64,000 bases of DNA from Brienomyrus brachyistius (GCF_023856365.1 NC_064550.1:22321629-22385628); one strand, 5' to 3'. Numbered from the stretch's first letter, positions 1-12,309 are shown. Translations and numbers: made by a program. The notes: generated by a model not told the origin, from the sequence alone.

Positions 1-119
1 CTGAAGGAAAAGCGACCAATGAGAGCTCAGCCTGTATGTGGGTCCTAAAGGGGCAGCTGAAGAAGCATCTCAGGAGGCACCTCATAGAAGCGAAAGTAGG
101 ATCTGCCAGTGATTTGAGC

Positions 120-235
120 AACTGAGGATAAGGGTCTTGCTCAATGGCCCATTGGTGGGATCAGTCTGCTGATCCAGGGATTTCAACCAGCAACCTTCTG
201 AGTCCCATCCCACAGAGCTACCCACCAACAAATTA
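120..235 (-). mobile_element. tRNA-derived SINE fragment
   Basis: Inverse B-box GGATTTCAACCAGCAACC is followed by TTCTGAGT and CCCACAGAGCTACCCACC, the A-box side. The body side keeps CTTGCTCAATGGCCC. Confidence 0.6.
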
Positions 236-2324
236 TTATGTTTTGTTTCATATTTATTTGGTTAGTGCATAATCCATATATGTTATTTTACAATTTAGAT
301 GTCTTTATACTTATTATGGGTAGGTGTGACCAAACTTTTTACTGGCACTGTAAGTCATAAATTTGATTTTACATTGGATAAGTAAGCAAAGGGGCCTTAT
401 ATTGGAGGGTAAGGCAGGAGCAAGCAACCAGCGAGAGCTGAAGCTGGGGGTAGATTCTGGAGCTGCGTCAGTTGGGGGGGGCAGTCACGTATGGCTGCAG
501 TGCCAGGCACAGTTAGTCCTGGTCATGGGCGTAAATTACGGAGGGGGGGGGGGGATGAGTGGGTTGTAACCCCCCCAATCAATCAAAACCAGCTAATACA
601 ATCTGCCCAATAATTATGTTTCCCTCGTAATGGGTGGAGACCTCAACCCCCCAATATTCCAGCCAAAGTTACGCCCTTGGCCCTGGTAATGTACCGGTAT
701 CAGGCAAGCTAGTGTGGGAAGGGGTGGGGTGGAAGGCGGGGGCAAAATATAGGAAAGAGCGCCAGATATGCATCTGAGGATTACTACGGCTCGTCCACCC
801 AAGTTCATATCCCATCATGCAGCTGTCAGTGAAGCGAGGCCGACTCTAATTCATCTAATGGCCATCGACAGAGACCCAGAAAAACAGGCACTCAGTTTCC
901 CCTGATTGAATTAAACACCTTTTATGGTGGGAATCAATACAGTGAAGATGCGGAGGAGCCGGGGGGCGGGGGAGGGCCGGCACTGATATGTGGACTCGGG
1001 ATCTGTCTTGGGCCAGCCCCGCCCATGCTGCCGGGTTGGGGTGATGTTGTAATTCACGCAAATCAATGCTTTTAAAGCGTTTAACTGGGCCTAATAACGA
1101 ACTTCTGTCAAAACAGGCCCGGATTGCAGTCCACGGGAAAGACCCTTATCAATCATAATTGCAGAAAGGCCCGGAACCCAAGAAACGGGGCTCCACGTCG
1201 CGTTATTTTCTGTTAATCTACGTAAACGTGAAGCGTTAAACAAAACAAGCACATCAAATGTTAATTATGCAGTTTGGGAGGGGCAGGGTGGTTGAGTAAC
1301 TCATCACTAATAGATCAACAGGGGGAAACTGTGGTGCGTCTCAGGCCGAAGGTTGTAGGTTTGTATCTCAGGAAGTCCGGCGTTAGTGTCCTGGATTTCA
1401 CACTCCAATGGAAAATCCCACTGCAAACTGTAATTTGAATGGTGATCCGGTGGGATTTACCCTTTTTCCCAGTTATACAAAGTTGCATGTTCATGCTTTT
1501 GGAACGTATTCAGTTTAAGCTGTGTGGTCAGATCCCACAAACAAAGTGGCACTTGGAGGGGAGAGCAAGTGGAGGAGAGTAACATGAAGACAGCATTGTT
1601 TATTCGAGATGCATGCAGCAGAGGACCACAGCTGTTAACCTGAAGTTCTTCATTATGAGTGATTCTGTGGGACAATTCCATTCAGGTTTCAGGCTCAGTT
1701 ACATCCTGGGATTTGGACCAACATCCTACAAAGCTGTAGCCTTAACTATTATGCCACCTGCTGGCAGCACATGGGGTATGCATCAGCGTTGCTTTGCTCT
1801 TTATCTTGGGTCGATCCCAGGAAGCTTCAACGAACTGGCATTCTGAAAAACTGGTCTAGTCGTGTGGGATAATTAGAGAGACCTGCGTCATTGTTCAGTG
1901 TTGAGTGATTTAGCTGAACATCAGGCAGCAGATCAAACCCTGACTGGTGCCCCCCCTCCCCCCCCACATTGTCTCCGGCTGAAAAACAGCTGGGGTTGAA
2001 GTACATGTGACGCCACCCACACAACATCACCTTATGCTGCTATTTCAAATAAAAAGCTAAATCACGTGGTTTCACTCCAGAACGCTTCTCCGGAAATGCT
2101 GGGAAATCAAATCATGTGCTTCATGTGTATGATCAGCTCAGATCATCCTCTGTAAATGAACACAGGGGAGCCACACCTTGGGAATACCAGACAGTGCGAA
2201 TACATCTTCCAAACATGGAAGATTTTTAACGCTGGGAAAACTATGCTTTTGTCACCATTAGTACAGGAACATCGGGCTGCACTTTTTTCGCATGGAGGTG
2301 CGAGGGAAGCTTGGGGTCGGAGTG
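236..2324. other. Intergenic, no gene seen
   Basis: It contains G-runs (474-481, 541-554), a C-run near 1950, one CNE-like stretch (1060-1260) and a weak SINE-like patch (about 1310-1440). All open frames are under 80 codons and unrecognised. Confidence 0.6.
1060..1260. promoter_or_regulatory. CNE-like stretch
   Basis: Complex, non-repetitive sequence with ACTGGGCCTAATAACGAAC, then CTTATCAATCATAATTGCAG, TGTTAATCTACGTAAACGTG and AATGTTAATTATGCAG. No ORF or repeat accounts for it. Confidence 0.3.
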
Positions 2325-2560
2325 CAGGGTCAGCGATCCAACAATGGTGCGGTGCGTGGATCTGTGGGGGTAAGCCTCTGTGTCTGTGATTGGAAGGTAG
2401 CTGGTTTGAAGCCTGATCTTGGCAGGATAGATGCATGTCTGTTGAACTCCTGAGTGAGGCTCTTAATCTCTAGAATTGCTCCAGGGATGTCTGATAAATG
2501 TCCAGATCCCAGGCTCAGACCCCATGCTATACTCTCAGCTGTATGCATGCGTGTGTCAAA
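2325..2560 (+). mobile_element. Degenerate tRNA-derived SINE
   Basis: The head reads GTGGGGGTAAGCCTCTGTGT, then GGAAGGTAGCTGGTTTGAAG, followed by body-like TGAGTGAGGCTCTTAATCTC. A second SINE in opposite orientation follows at 2625. Confidence 0.5.
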
Positions 2561-2624
2561 GGAGAACAAGATGGGCTTTGTGAAAAGAATCATTCCAATC
2601 TACTGCAAATATAGGGTTACTTTA

Positions 2625-2760
2625 AGGGCCTTTCCCGAGGGCTAAACAGAGATTCAGGTATCTCACCAAGCTCAAGATTCAAACTGACAACCTTCTGGTA
2701 ACCGGCACGGACACCTAACTCACTGAGTCACAAACAACACCCCAACACAGGTGGCTAACC
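2625..2760 (-). mobile_element. Degenerate tRNA-derived SINE
   Basis: In inverse orientation it has ATTCAAACTGACAACCTTCT (B-box side) and AACTCACTGAGTCACAAAC (A-box side). It is head-on to the copy at 2325-2560. Confidence 0.5.
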
Positions 2761-3109
2761 TGTAAGGGTCTCCGTCCAGGCACAATTCCACACAGGGGCG
2801 GGTCGTACCATCTCTCGGGGGTGGGGGGAGTAGCTCAACGAGTTTTTTCTGTTACACATTTCACCAGCTAATGGGCATGCAACTTCGATTACCTCTGATA
2901 AGACCTTTAGCTTACCCTGGGGGACACAGCCGGGTGATGGACACAGTTCTCTATGAACCTTTTTACTGCCAGAATAATGAAATCAATATTGCATATAAAT
3001 AAATACCCCCCCCCCCAACTTATTCGTGATGAACCAGCTGGAGATTTTAAATCACTGAGCTGCCTCGCACTGCAGAGGTAATCTCAATACTGGTGCTAGA
3101 AAGCGCCCA

Positions 3110-3290
3110 CTTTGGTGTGCGGCTCCATCAGAAAAGATGCTGTGTTTCTGATTATAAGGTTGCTGGTTCTAATTCCTGGATCAACAGAATGATTTTACTG
3201 TTAGGCTGTTGAACAAGACTCATAACTCCCAGCTGCTTTAGGGATTGTGGGATCTTATTTGGTCAAAAATGTATGATGCTTTCGTTAAAA
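3110..3290 (+). mobile_element. Degenerate tRNA-derived SINE
   Basis: A GTGCGGCTCCATCAG head, then ATAAGGTTGCTGGTTCTAAT (B-box altered) and a TTGAACAAGACTCATAA body are recognisable. Confidence 0.45.
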
Positions 3291-3964
3291 GTGTCTGCAA
3301 AATGAAACTCTTCCTGAAAATTGACTGGAAATGTTTCCTTCTTGAGGCCAGTGTGGACATTTGAGCCGTGGGGTGGCAGGCTCAGCTCCACCAAACGGAT
3401 CAGTACCGGCCCCCGTCTGCGTTCCCTTAATCACTGGAAACACATTCGGACTTTGAGGTCCTGTTTAAATTATACCTGCCACTTCCTCTCCTGGACGGGG
3501 CCCAAACTCTGTCGTATATCCTCCCCTTTCTCCTGTCATTTATTAATGTTGTAAATTGTTCCCGGGTCTTTTTTAATGGATGAGAATCTAACCTGCTGGT
3601 TCTTGGCCACGGAGATCACTGGATTGCGTGGGTGGGAAGGATAGAAGCGAATTGGATGGGGGGGAGAGGCTTAAAAACAGGACAGAACGAGGGAGGGCAA
3701 GCGCGGGATGAATTGTGGGCTTTTCTTTCACGTGGTGTCACCCACAGCGTCGCTGTGAGACAGAACGGCGCGTGAGTTACGATCAGAAAGGATGAATAAT
3801 CTCCAAGCTGTTCTCCATGCTCATTTTTTTTTCATAAAAACACCCCCTTCTTCACCCTGAGCTACACAACTCATTGTAAGGCAATTCTGCTTCACAGCTT
3901 AAACTTCATTTCCAATCCAAAAGGACTGCAATCTTCTTTAACAACTTGTTCATCGGTAAGTTTC

Positions 3965-4055
3965 TCACTTGATGCTGAATGGGAATCGAACCAACAACCA
4001 CTCGGGTTACACACACGCAACCGTTGCCCCTGTGCTACCTGAGGCTTACGCCTCA
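3965..4055 (-). mobile_element. Degenerate tRNA-derived SINE head
   Basis: Inverse B-box GGGAATCGAACCAACAACCA is followed by a GTGCTACCTGAGGC A-box side. The body is not clear. Confidence 0.4.
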
Positions 4056-4324
4056 TCTTTGGTATAGAAAAGCAGTTGATTAGAGGTGTGAAATGCCAGC
4101 TAAAGTTCCTTAAACATTATAAACATTCGTCACGTGTCACAACACCATACTGACATTTTGCCATGGCCATGCCTTTCAGCAGTTGTCATGATTGCAGTCA
4201 CCGCTCTGCCATCATTTAAATCTGCAGGCCATGCCACCTCCCAGGTGTTTTCCCCTCCCCCAACACGCTGGCGTATCCGCCTCTGGGATCCGATGAGAGA
4301 TGATCTAATGGCTCTGACGGATGA

Positions 4325-4495
4325 GCCGATGGGGGCATCAGCCAATAGACAAATTTGATTTAGCGGCACGCAGGCCGGTGGGAGGGGAGGGGCGGGGCGG
4401 CGTCTCCACCTCGCCTCGGCGGACGAATGTATCAGTCTAAATCAATTATCAATCGATACGGCTTTTCAATTTGCATGAATCAGGAAGCTTGCAGT
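4325..4495. promoter_or_regulatory. CNE-like stretch with octamer motif
   Basis: GACAAATTTGATTTAGCGGC, a short GC block and then ATCAATTATCAATCGATAC followed by the octamer ATTTGCAT at 4469-4476. The density of homeodomain and POU-type words is unusual beside the G-runs around it. A pyrimidine (CT)n stretch follows at 4499-4550. Confidence 0.35.
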
Positions 4496-5184
4496 CGTCT
4501 ATCTCTCCCTCTCTTCTCTTCTCGCTCTCTCTTTCTCTCTCTCTCTGTCCTGGGCTCTCAATTGCCGGTCCACATGCAGGATGTGCCTTTATTTACTTTG
4601 TGCCCTGTCCCGTCACCCCCCCCCCCCCCAATCCTCACCATTCCTCTCTCCAGCCCCCGAGGTGACTTTGAGCTTATATTAGTACGGGTTCCCGTTCTAA
4701 CTCTGCACATACCACCCTGACAGAGCTTGCCGGGCAGGTGCCCGTTTCAATGACACCTCCGGCTTTTCCTCCTACATTATCTATTTGAAAACCCAGTCTC
4801 TCTCTCTTGCGAACATGCCCCCATACCTGTAGGTTATAAGAAGAAGGGAAATCCAGACACATTTATCATGCAATCAGACCTAGAACCTCAATTAAAACCC
4901 ACAAGAGTGTCAATAAAATATCATTTATTTATGACTAGGAGAAGGAGGAGGTAAGGAGCGTGCAGTGATTACAGCGCGTTGCCGCACCCACCACCTCAGG
5001 GATGAGAACCTGAGTGCAGCCGTGCAGTGACCATGTTCCAGTGGCTGGAGTGCCAATCCTGCCACCAACCTCCAAATTTTCCCTGTAAGTTGGAGGATCT
5101 CCTTAAACAGCTGGATGTAGATTAACTTCACACTCTGGATGAAGCAATTGCAGGTCAAGGGAGTTTGTACTCAACGGAGTAGAA

Positions 5185-5275
5185 TCACTCTGCGCATTTA
5201 CGGGATTTGAACTAGCAACCTTCCGATTGCTGGCACAGATCCCTAGCCTCAGAGTCACCATTCCACAAAAGAACT
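5185..5275 (-). mobile_element. tRNA-derived SINE head fragment
   Basis: GGGATTTGAACTAGCAACCT is followed by TCCGATTGCTGGCAC and CCTCAGAGTCACC, giving the inverse B-box to A-box order. Confidence 0.5.
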
Positions 5276-5284
5276 AAGGACAAG

Positions 5285-6830
5285 AAATGTGCCCAAATAG
5301 GAACAATTCACCAGAACTATATCTTTAAAAGTGTAAAAAGTTAGTAATAAGGTTAAAACCTTCACATTCACTGTGAAATTTCTTTACTCAAATAAGAGAA
5401 ATATCATTAGTCACCATCTAAACCAGAGGTATCAGCAACGGGCCGGTGTGTGCAGGATTTTGGGGATATCCTTTAGGTCAGTGGTTTAAACCCAGGTGTG
5501 AAGACTCCTCAGCCAATCAGTTTTCTAATTAAGGAGTTGCAGCAAAAACCCTCCACACACAATGACAGTTTCTAGATAAGACTGCATACCCCTAATCTAA
5601 ACAAAGAAAATGGCCTGATCTTTGTATGCCTGATTACATTGTAGCCTGAAGTTAATATCTCAAACAGGTCTCCACCTGTGAGTAATTATTCACGGTGATT
5701 GGGTCGCGACCCCAAAGCAGCCGACTGACTGAAGGCCCCGCCATGCCCACACTGACCTGAGATCAGCTAGAGGCATCACCTTCCCTCCCAGCCGAACAGG
5801 CATGACCTAACAGTTAATTAGCTAAAGTGATTTTTTTCCCAGTCTAAGACTGACGAGCGTCACTCATGGTCTAATAAATCGAAAGACCAGGAAAGACGGC
5901 GGATGCCGGGTGGGACCACGGGCAGCAGGACTGAGGATCTGGCTTTTCACATCCCGTCAGACTGTCCTGGGAACAATTTCGGACCACCGGCGCCATCTGA
6001 AATGTCTCTCTGCCAATTAATATCCAATGACTGACACTCAGATAAAATGCACATTGGTGGGCATTGCTAATAACTCCCCCCCCCCACCCCACCCCCCGTC
6101 ACCCCTCCTGTATGTCATGCACACGTTTGCTTGCTTAAAACTAGAGGTGGGTATAAATTTCCTTCAGCTTTGACTCCTAAGACAAATAGCCAGTAAAAAT
6201 GCCAGGCTTGTTCATACACACAGTGTGGCACGATTAAATCAATTTCCCCTGAGTAGCCATAAACATGCCCCCCCCCCCCTGTAAAACCTGGAGGCCCTGG
6301 GCCTATTATCAGCACCACAGTTCACCCCAGTGTCCCGGGGCAGAGGTCAAAAACTAAGCCCTAATCTATCTCATTAGCCTGTCCAATTAATCCTGGCTGC
6401 TTAAAAAAATACTACGTCATGTTTAAGCTGGCAGCGAGCCTTTTCGATCGTTGGACGAGCACCGTTAATCATGGGTCTTCGGGGCACCTCTGTGACAAAG
6501 GGCCAGTGCTGCTTGAAGCCCTGCAGGGTGCTGGGCCTCTAGGACTGGCCGCTCAGTAACCCTAGCCCCAGGCTTCGCTGCGGGCCTGTGGAGCACCAGC
6601 CGACAATGGGGAAGATCTCGATCCTGAGAGGTGCGGAGGTCTGGATGTTGTTTATGACTGGTGGTATGTGACTAAGTGCTGGGGGCAGGCCAGGTAAGCA
6701 GAAGCTGATTGCATAGGAAGGCGAAATCCAGAACAAGGCCTACAAGCTCATTGGCCAGGGTCATTACCGGTCATAATCTGAACACTTCATGTGTCGATGA
6801 GGAAAGATGAGACACCCCAAAGGGTACACC
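5285..6830. other. Intergenic, no gene seen
   Basis: Two C-runs lie at 6068-6077 and 6268-6278. TAATTAGCTAAAG (about 5815) and CCAATTAATCCTGGC (about 6383) give short TAAT-rich patches. No repeat or coding unit is clear. Confidence 0.5.
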
Positions 6831-6834
6831 TGTG

Positions 6835-7005
6835 GGGAGGTGTGTGGCTCAGTGGGTTAAGCCTCTGCACCTGTCATCAGAAGGTTGTTGGTTTGAATCC
6901 TGTGCCCAGCAGAACAGTCACATCTCTGTTCATCCCGTACTCCTTGCACCCCCCAAAAAATGCTCCAGGTGGATGGCTAACCCTGTGATCAAATCCCAAG
7001 CATCT
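6835..7005 (+). mobile_element. tRNA-derived SINE
   Basis: The A-box region reads TGTGGCTCAGTGGGTTAAG and the B-box GTTGGTTTGAATCC, 40 bases apart as in a tRNA gene. Anticodon-arm pairing is not kept and the unit runs on into an unrelated body. This is the most complete head of the second SINE family in the window. Confidence 0.75.
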
Positions 7006-7009
7006 TTAT

Positions 7010-9975
7010 CATACGTTTGGCTTTAAGAAGGAGAGCATGATGGGATATGTATCATTTTTATGAATTCAGTGCCAAGGGTGTATTGGTGACATGCAAAAAG
7101 TCCACCAACGTAATAGCCAACAGTGTACTGTGTTCCTTCATGTCTGAGCCAGGTGATCCACGCTCTGTTATTGTCCTGTGGTCACTGGGGGGGGGGGGTC
7201 CATGAATATACAGTATAAACATTTTGCTCACAGTGGTCTGGTTGGAGTCTATTACTCCAAGGCATTTTCCCTGGCAGAGGTGAGACCAGCATTCTAGCAG
7301 CATCCTGTCTGTAGGTGTGAAGATGGGAAGACCGCAGTAATTGACCACAATAGGCCTCTGCGTGTGAACCTTCAGTAACCTCTCCGCTAATACCATGTTA
7401 ATCCTCAAGGGGGCAGGGCACATGGTCCCGTGCTAATTAATATTCAAAGATTCATTAAGAAACGAGTCCACGAGTGATAAAAACAGGAACAATTATGGTT
7501 AATGATTTTGCGACCAGGCAGGAAGACTCCCAAGTTCCCCGTTTGGGGCTCAGCGATACATGGACGAAAGCCCAGGGTGGTTATAAAGACCGTTGCGCGG
7601 ACCAGGATCCGAATTGGTCCGTCGAGGCGGCCCTTAATTGCCATTTTTAAATGTTCAGCATTTCAGCCCCCCTCCCCCCGGAGATACCGGAGGTGGAATT
7701 ACCCACCCCCATGTGTCGGATGCAACGCGTCCATGTGCCTGCGATTTTCAGGCCCCCCCAGCAGGGGACCTCCTGGGTTGGACCCACCGCCCACCCCGCT
7801 CGGCGTGGAGAGACGCTGTGGGGGGAGGGGGGTGCAGCGCACAGCCAGGAGTGCTGACGGCAGCCTCCCTGTGACCCCCCCCCCCGTGTGTGGGCTCCTG
7901 GGGGCCACGCCCAACGGGGCCGCAAACACAATTTCTCTAATGTCATTTGAGAGCACGAGGGAACCGGCTGTCATCCGTGTCACAGCAGTTCTTGGGAAAT
8001 CTGTCCCGACGGCTGACGGATTCTTACACTCGTGCGAGTGGACAGCTGCCCCCTCCCCCCCCACCCAAATGGCCACGTCCCGAAATTAATACATTATTAA
8101 CTTTCGCAGAGGGTAATCTAATGGAGCCGCCGGACGACCTGGGTGCCGGCACTTATCCTGTTGCCGATTGGCTGCTGATGACGGGACCGGGGCAGGGTGA
8201 CACCCCTCCCCCCACCCGCCGTCCGTTATTACACGGGTGCCCCGCTACACGTAACCTGTTACGGACTATCCCGCATCACAGAGAACCACGTGTGATCCAT
8301 CGCTCGGCTCATTTAGCAGAAGAACACTGCTTCAGATTTGGAGAAATATCCAGGATATCCAGTAGGATTAACAAAAGGCTCTCAGGCTCTCACGCGATCA
8401 TCATGCATAGGATTATGGGTAACAGGACTGATGCTAACAGTAAAGCCGTTGGGCCTCTTTTCTTCTGATTATGATGTACATATTAAATAATATTAATAAC
8501 ACCATCTTTAATCCATCTATTTTGCATGACTCCTAAGTGCTTGTTTTTCCATACAGGAGAAAACCACAGCACCCAGTAAGGCCCAGATGACCGCGTGGGG
8601 AGCACGCAACCATCACACACATGGAACTAGGATGGGAATAGAATCCATAACCCTGGAGGTGAATTATTTCATTATCCATCCATCCATCCATCCATCCATC
8701 CATCCATCTGTCTTCCAAATGACTGCAGTCGTGTTGTTCATTTAATTACGCGTTATTAAATTCCACTGTTTCTACAGCTGCACATTTAAATGTAAATATT
8801 TACAATGTCTCTTACTTCTTTCTCCTCTATCTGTAGCTTTTCCAGCCAAAAAAAAAAAATGTAAAAATTCACCAGAAAAGATGGCGTGAACCAGCTAGTA
8901 TATCTCTGGACCCTTATGCTCCTTCAGAAACGCTCTCCTGGAAGAAGATCATACTGGAAGCCTTCCCACCAGCCTGCTCCCCCCCCGCCCCCATGTGAGA
9001 ATCAGATGGGCACCTGGGAGAGAGTGGGCGGCCGAGGAGGCGGGGCTCAGAACATGCCTTGTGTCCGCATCCCGTAGTGGAAAAGAAGCAGGTTAAACTT
9101 TAACCAGTCCTGCCTGTTTTTGATTGACCCCCCCCTCCCGCCTCCTCCTCCCACCTCCCACCTCCCACCTCCCGGCCCCCTTTCACAGACAGGGGTGATG
9201 AATAGCACCAGGCCATGTGGACTGAGAGGCCTCCTTGTTAATCTGACCCCTTGAGTCAGAATGGACAACGCAACTGCACCCTGAACCCCCCCCCCCCAAC
9301 CAAAAATAGCACAGAACCATCACCAACACGGCGGCCCACGCACTCGGATACGCGCCTGCATCCCCCCGCCCCCGTTTCGGGAAGTCATTTGCTGAGAATT
9401 GTCCTGAGTTGTGGAGGGTTGTTACAATGGGGATGATCATGAGCTAAAAAGTCAGGTCAGTTCGTGTCCGTGGGAAACACGACAGCATCCAGCTCATTCC
9501 GAATGCCGTCAATCGAACGATCCGTCGGAAAACTGCACACGGAAAACGTCGAAAACATTTAGAATTTTGAAGTTATTCCTGTAACTCAGTTTTGAAAAAT
9601 CACTTTTTACTAGCAGAACCTGAAGTCTGCCTTTGCTTCCTGAAGCATAAATGTAAATAAATGTTTCATTCCGAGCAAAATTCCCGCTTGTTTCTGGCTA
9701 ACACTCCGTCTCGCTGCCCCGCAGCCTGGTGCCCCTTCCTGTCTTACTGGGTAAAAAGGGAAACGGCATTGAATCAAAGCTTAACAGCGTGTTTGTGAGG
9801 AGAGGTCTGGCTGCCAGCGCAGCCCAGTACAAGGGAGGGGGTTCTGACGGGGGGGGCACGGCACCTCCAAAAAGTCTCCCTGCCAGGGTTGAGCCCGCGA
9901 AGACTCATCCATCACGTAGACGCCAGCATGCCCTGCGCCACTGTTGACACGGGGTTAACAACTTGACACTGACTG
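7010..9975. other. Intergenic, GC-rich, no gene seen
   Basis: Many C/G-runs keep long frames open, for example 7502-8089 (195 codons) and 7947-8468 (173 codons), but the products are Pro/Arg/Gly-rich with no family features. A TAAT-bearing patch lies at 8085-8125 and AT-rich sequence at 8465-8520. Confidence 0.5.
8674..8708. repeat. (ATCC)n microsatellite
   Basis: About nine CATC units. The same tetranucleotide tail ends the SINE family at 11.9, 39.3 and 47.1 kb, so this may be an isolated tail of that family. Confidence 0.85.
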
Positions 9976-9979
9976 CGGC

Positions 9980-10002
9980 GGGGGGGGGGGGGGGGGGGGG
10001 GG
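9980..10002. repeat. Poly-G tract, 23 bases
   Basis: Pure G run just before the 28-bp minisatellite; a further G-run (10499-10509) lies just after it. Confidence 0.85.
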
Positions 10003-10139
10003 TCCACAACCAACATCACCCACTTCTGTTCCAGCATGTGCAAATGAGATGGGCAGAGTACTCCCCCACCCCACCAGTACCAAAAGCTGGGGGTGTTACA
10101 GCAATGGTTCCTGTTAATGGGCCAAACGGCGTTGAGGCA

Positions 10140-10450
10140 GGGCTGCTGTCTTACGATCACGCGTTCAGGGCTGCTGTCTTACGATCACGCGTTCAGGGCT
10201 GCTGTCTTACGATCACGCGTTCAGGGCTGCTGTCTTACGATCACGCGTTCAGGGCTGCTGTCTTACGATCACGCGTTCAGGGCTGCTGTCTTACGATCAC
10301 GCGTTCAGGGCTGCTGTCTTACGATCACGCGTTCAGGGCTGCTGTCTTACGATCACGCGTTCAGGGCTGCTGTCTTACGATCACGCGTTCAGGGCTGCTG
10401 TCTTACGATCACGCGTTCAGGGCTGCTGTCTTACGATCACGCGTTCAGGG
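10140..10450. repeat. Minisatellite, 28-bp unit, 11 identical copies
   Basis: The unit starts GGGCTGCTGTC and contains TTACGATCACGCGTTCA. Eleven full units run from 10140 to 10447, followed by a 6-base partial. I see no differences between units. Each carries two CpGs, in ACGATCACGCGT. The period is not a multiple of three, so the open frames through it (133 and 194 codons) are artefacts of repetition. Confidence 0.95.
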
Positions 10451-10510
10451 CTGGAACAGTAACAGGCAGAGTTTCAGACCCTGGTGGGCACTGAAAAGGG
10501 GGGGGGGGGA

Positions 10511-10779
10511 AGCAATATCACCAGAGCCACACTCTGAATATCATTGACAAACGTCACCGTAAGTCTGGGAGTTGGACCCTGTGTGAGGATTGACCAGTGG
10601 GGGGGTTGGGGGAGTGTTGAAGGGCCAGGTAAGAAAAAAGGGCAGAGAGAAGGACAAAAGAGGGAAGTTGAAGAAACAGCATGAGAAGGGATAAAGGAGG
10701 AGAAGGAGCGGCGGTCGACCTCTGGCGGTGCGGCGCTGACCACGGCGGGGGTGGAGAACACGTGCGTTCAATGACAAAG
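10511..10779. other. Purine-rich intergenic stretch
   Basis: Dominated on the plus strand by GA-rich sequence (AAGAAAAAAGGGCAGAGAGA). No gene seen. Confidence 0.5.
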
Positions 10780-11180
10780 GGAACTCTGGGAGAGGGCGCG
10801 TGATTGGCCGGGGATGCCAGAGCCCTGCGCTGTGACAATCAGTAACAACACCTCGTTACGGGCCGAGGCGAGGGGAGAAGGGCTCCGCGATGGACGGACA
10901 CCCGCCCCGCCCCCCAGGACCAGACACATTACTCTAAACCAACGCCATCTGCTCCCGAGGAACGCGGAGGCACGCTTGGCTGACCTGTCCGAGAGTCGGA
11001 CTCGGGCCGCTTCACCGAAACGCCGCCAGCTTGGCGCCGGGCCGCCGTCCGCTCCGACCAGCTGGGCAGCGTCCGGGAGCTGAGCCAGAGTGCCACGCTG
11101 GCAGGAGGAAGTACCGGGGGGGCAGCCGGGGCGGGGCGCGTCCCGCCGAGACGGCCCGTCGTGCTCCGGAATGACAAAAG
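10780..11180. other. CpG-rich block without a recognised gene
   Basis: CpG is frequent through 400 bases, with runs such as GCTTGGCGCCGGGCCGCCGT and CGGACTCGGGCCGCTTCACC. The surrounding sequence is GC-rich but less CpG-dense. Open frames on both strands (82-127 codons) resemble no family. It could be an unmethylated CpG island or an orphan promoter. Confidence 0.4.
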
Positions 11181-11948
11181 CAACATAGGCATCCAGTTGG
11201 GGGGGGGTGGGAATCGTGAGGGGGGGGGGTCCTTATCGTGATCCTCAATGAGCCGGGGAGCCCGACTAGTGAAACCCTGATACCCAAGGCGCCCATGTAT
11301 TGGGGCCTGCACTTGGGGAGCAGCGACAGACCCCCCAGGCTGCCCCGAGGAGGCGAGGCATCCCCGGATTCAGGCTGAACTAATCGCTCCCTGAATTACA
11401 GATCCATCCCGCCAGGCCTGTTTTTAATTGCACTTAAGGCACAGTGGTGAGGCATCAATCTTTATGAGTGAATCTGCATCCCCATTCTCGCCGGCCAATC
11501 TATCACCATCGCTTCCCTCCCCCCCCCCCCTCGCCCCTCCCCCACCCCCTCCAACACACCGCAGGCCCCCATTCATCGTCCTGCTACTTCATTACGGGAC
11601 TGGCCCGCCCGGCATCGCTGGGAGGGACTTGGACGCCCGCCTCGACACGCAGGATCCTCACGAGGAAGCGTGAAGCCGCTATGAAACGCTGTAAACATCT
11701 TCCTGGAAGCTCCTGGGTTCCTCCATACACTCACTTACACGAGTGAGATTCAAGATCCAAGCTTCCCTGTTTGCCTTTTGTACATCAGTACATATGATTC
11801 CTCACGCCAGCCAGTCAGTAACATGTGACAGGGACTGACTGTGTACAGCAAGGCAGGTGTATATCTGGGAACTGCAGAGGTATTCATGGAAGAAACGTGA
11901 TATAAAGAGAAATGGCTGAAACACAAAATACAGCTAAATCAAGTATAA
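11181..11948. other. Intergenic, no gene seen
   Basis: G-runs (11202-11208, 11220-11230) and a C-run (11519-11530) occur. AATTGCACTTAAGGCACAGT near 11427 is complex but unassigned. Confidence 0.5.
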
Positions 11949-12309
11949 ACATCCATCCATCCATTTTCCAAACCGCTTATCCTATTGGGTCGCGGGGGGT
12001 CCGGAGCCTATCCCGGAATCAATGGGCATGAGGCAGGGAACAACCCAGGATGGGGGGCCAGCCCATCGCAGGGCACACTCACACACCATTCACTCACACA
12101 TGCACACCTACGGGCAATTTAGCAACTCCAATTAGCCTCAGCATGTTTTTGGACTGTGGGGGGAAACCGGAGTACCCGGAGGAAACCCCACGACGACACG
12201 GGGAGAACATGCAAACTCCACACACATGTGACCCAGGCGGAGACTCGAACCCGGGTCCCAGCGGTGTGAGGCGACAGTGCTAACCACTGCACCACCATGC
12301 CGCCCCCCA
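11949..12309 (-). mobile_element. tRNA-derived SINE, complete, ATGG-repeat tail
   Basis: This is an inverted copy of the unit at 47121-47477. The (CATC)n tail lies at 11949-11963. The body matches closely, and the tRNA-like head with B-box (GAACCCGGGT complement) lies at about 12245-12300. A short (TAAA)n-type microsatellite follows at 12325-12358. Confidence 0.85.

Noticed and set aside
6835..6905. A functional tRNA gene
   Set aside because: A- and B-boxes are present but the cloverleaf stems are not maintained and the same head recurs at more than a dozen sites, so it is a SINE.
7502..8468. Overlapping frames of 195 and 173 codons
   Set aside because: They are Pro/Arg-rich products of C/G-runs, with frames open on both strands and no recognisable family.
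10140..10450. CRISPR array
   Set aside because: Units are contiguous with no unique spacers, and the DNA is eukaryotic. The same holds for 20052-20255.
9963..10547. 194-codon frame with repeated CCLTITRSGLLSYDHAFRA-type text
   Set aside because: It is produced by the 28-bp minisatellite, whose period cycles through all three frames.
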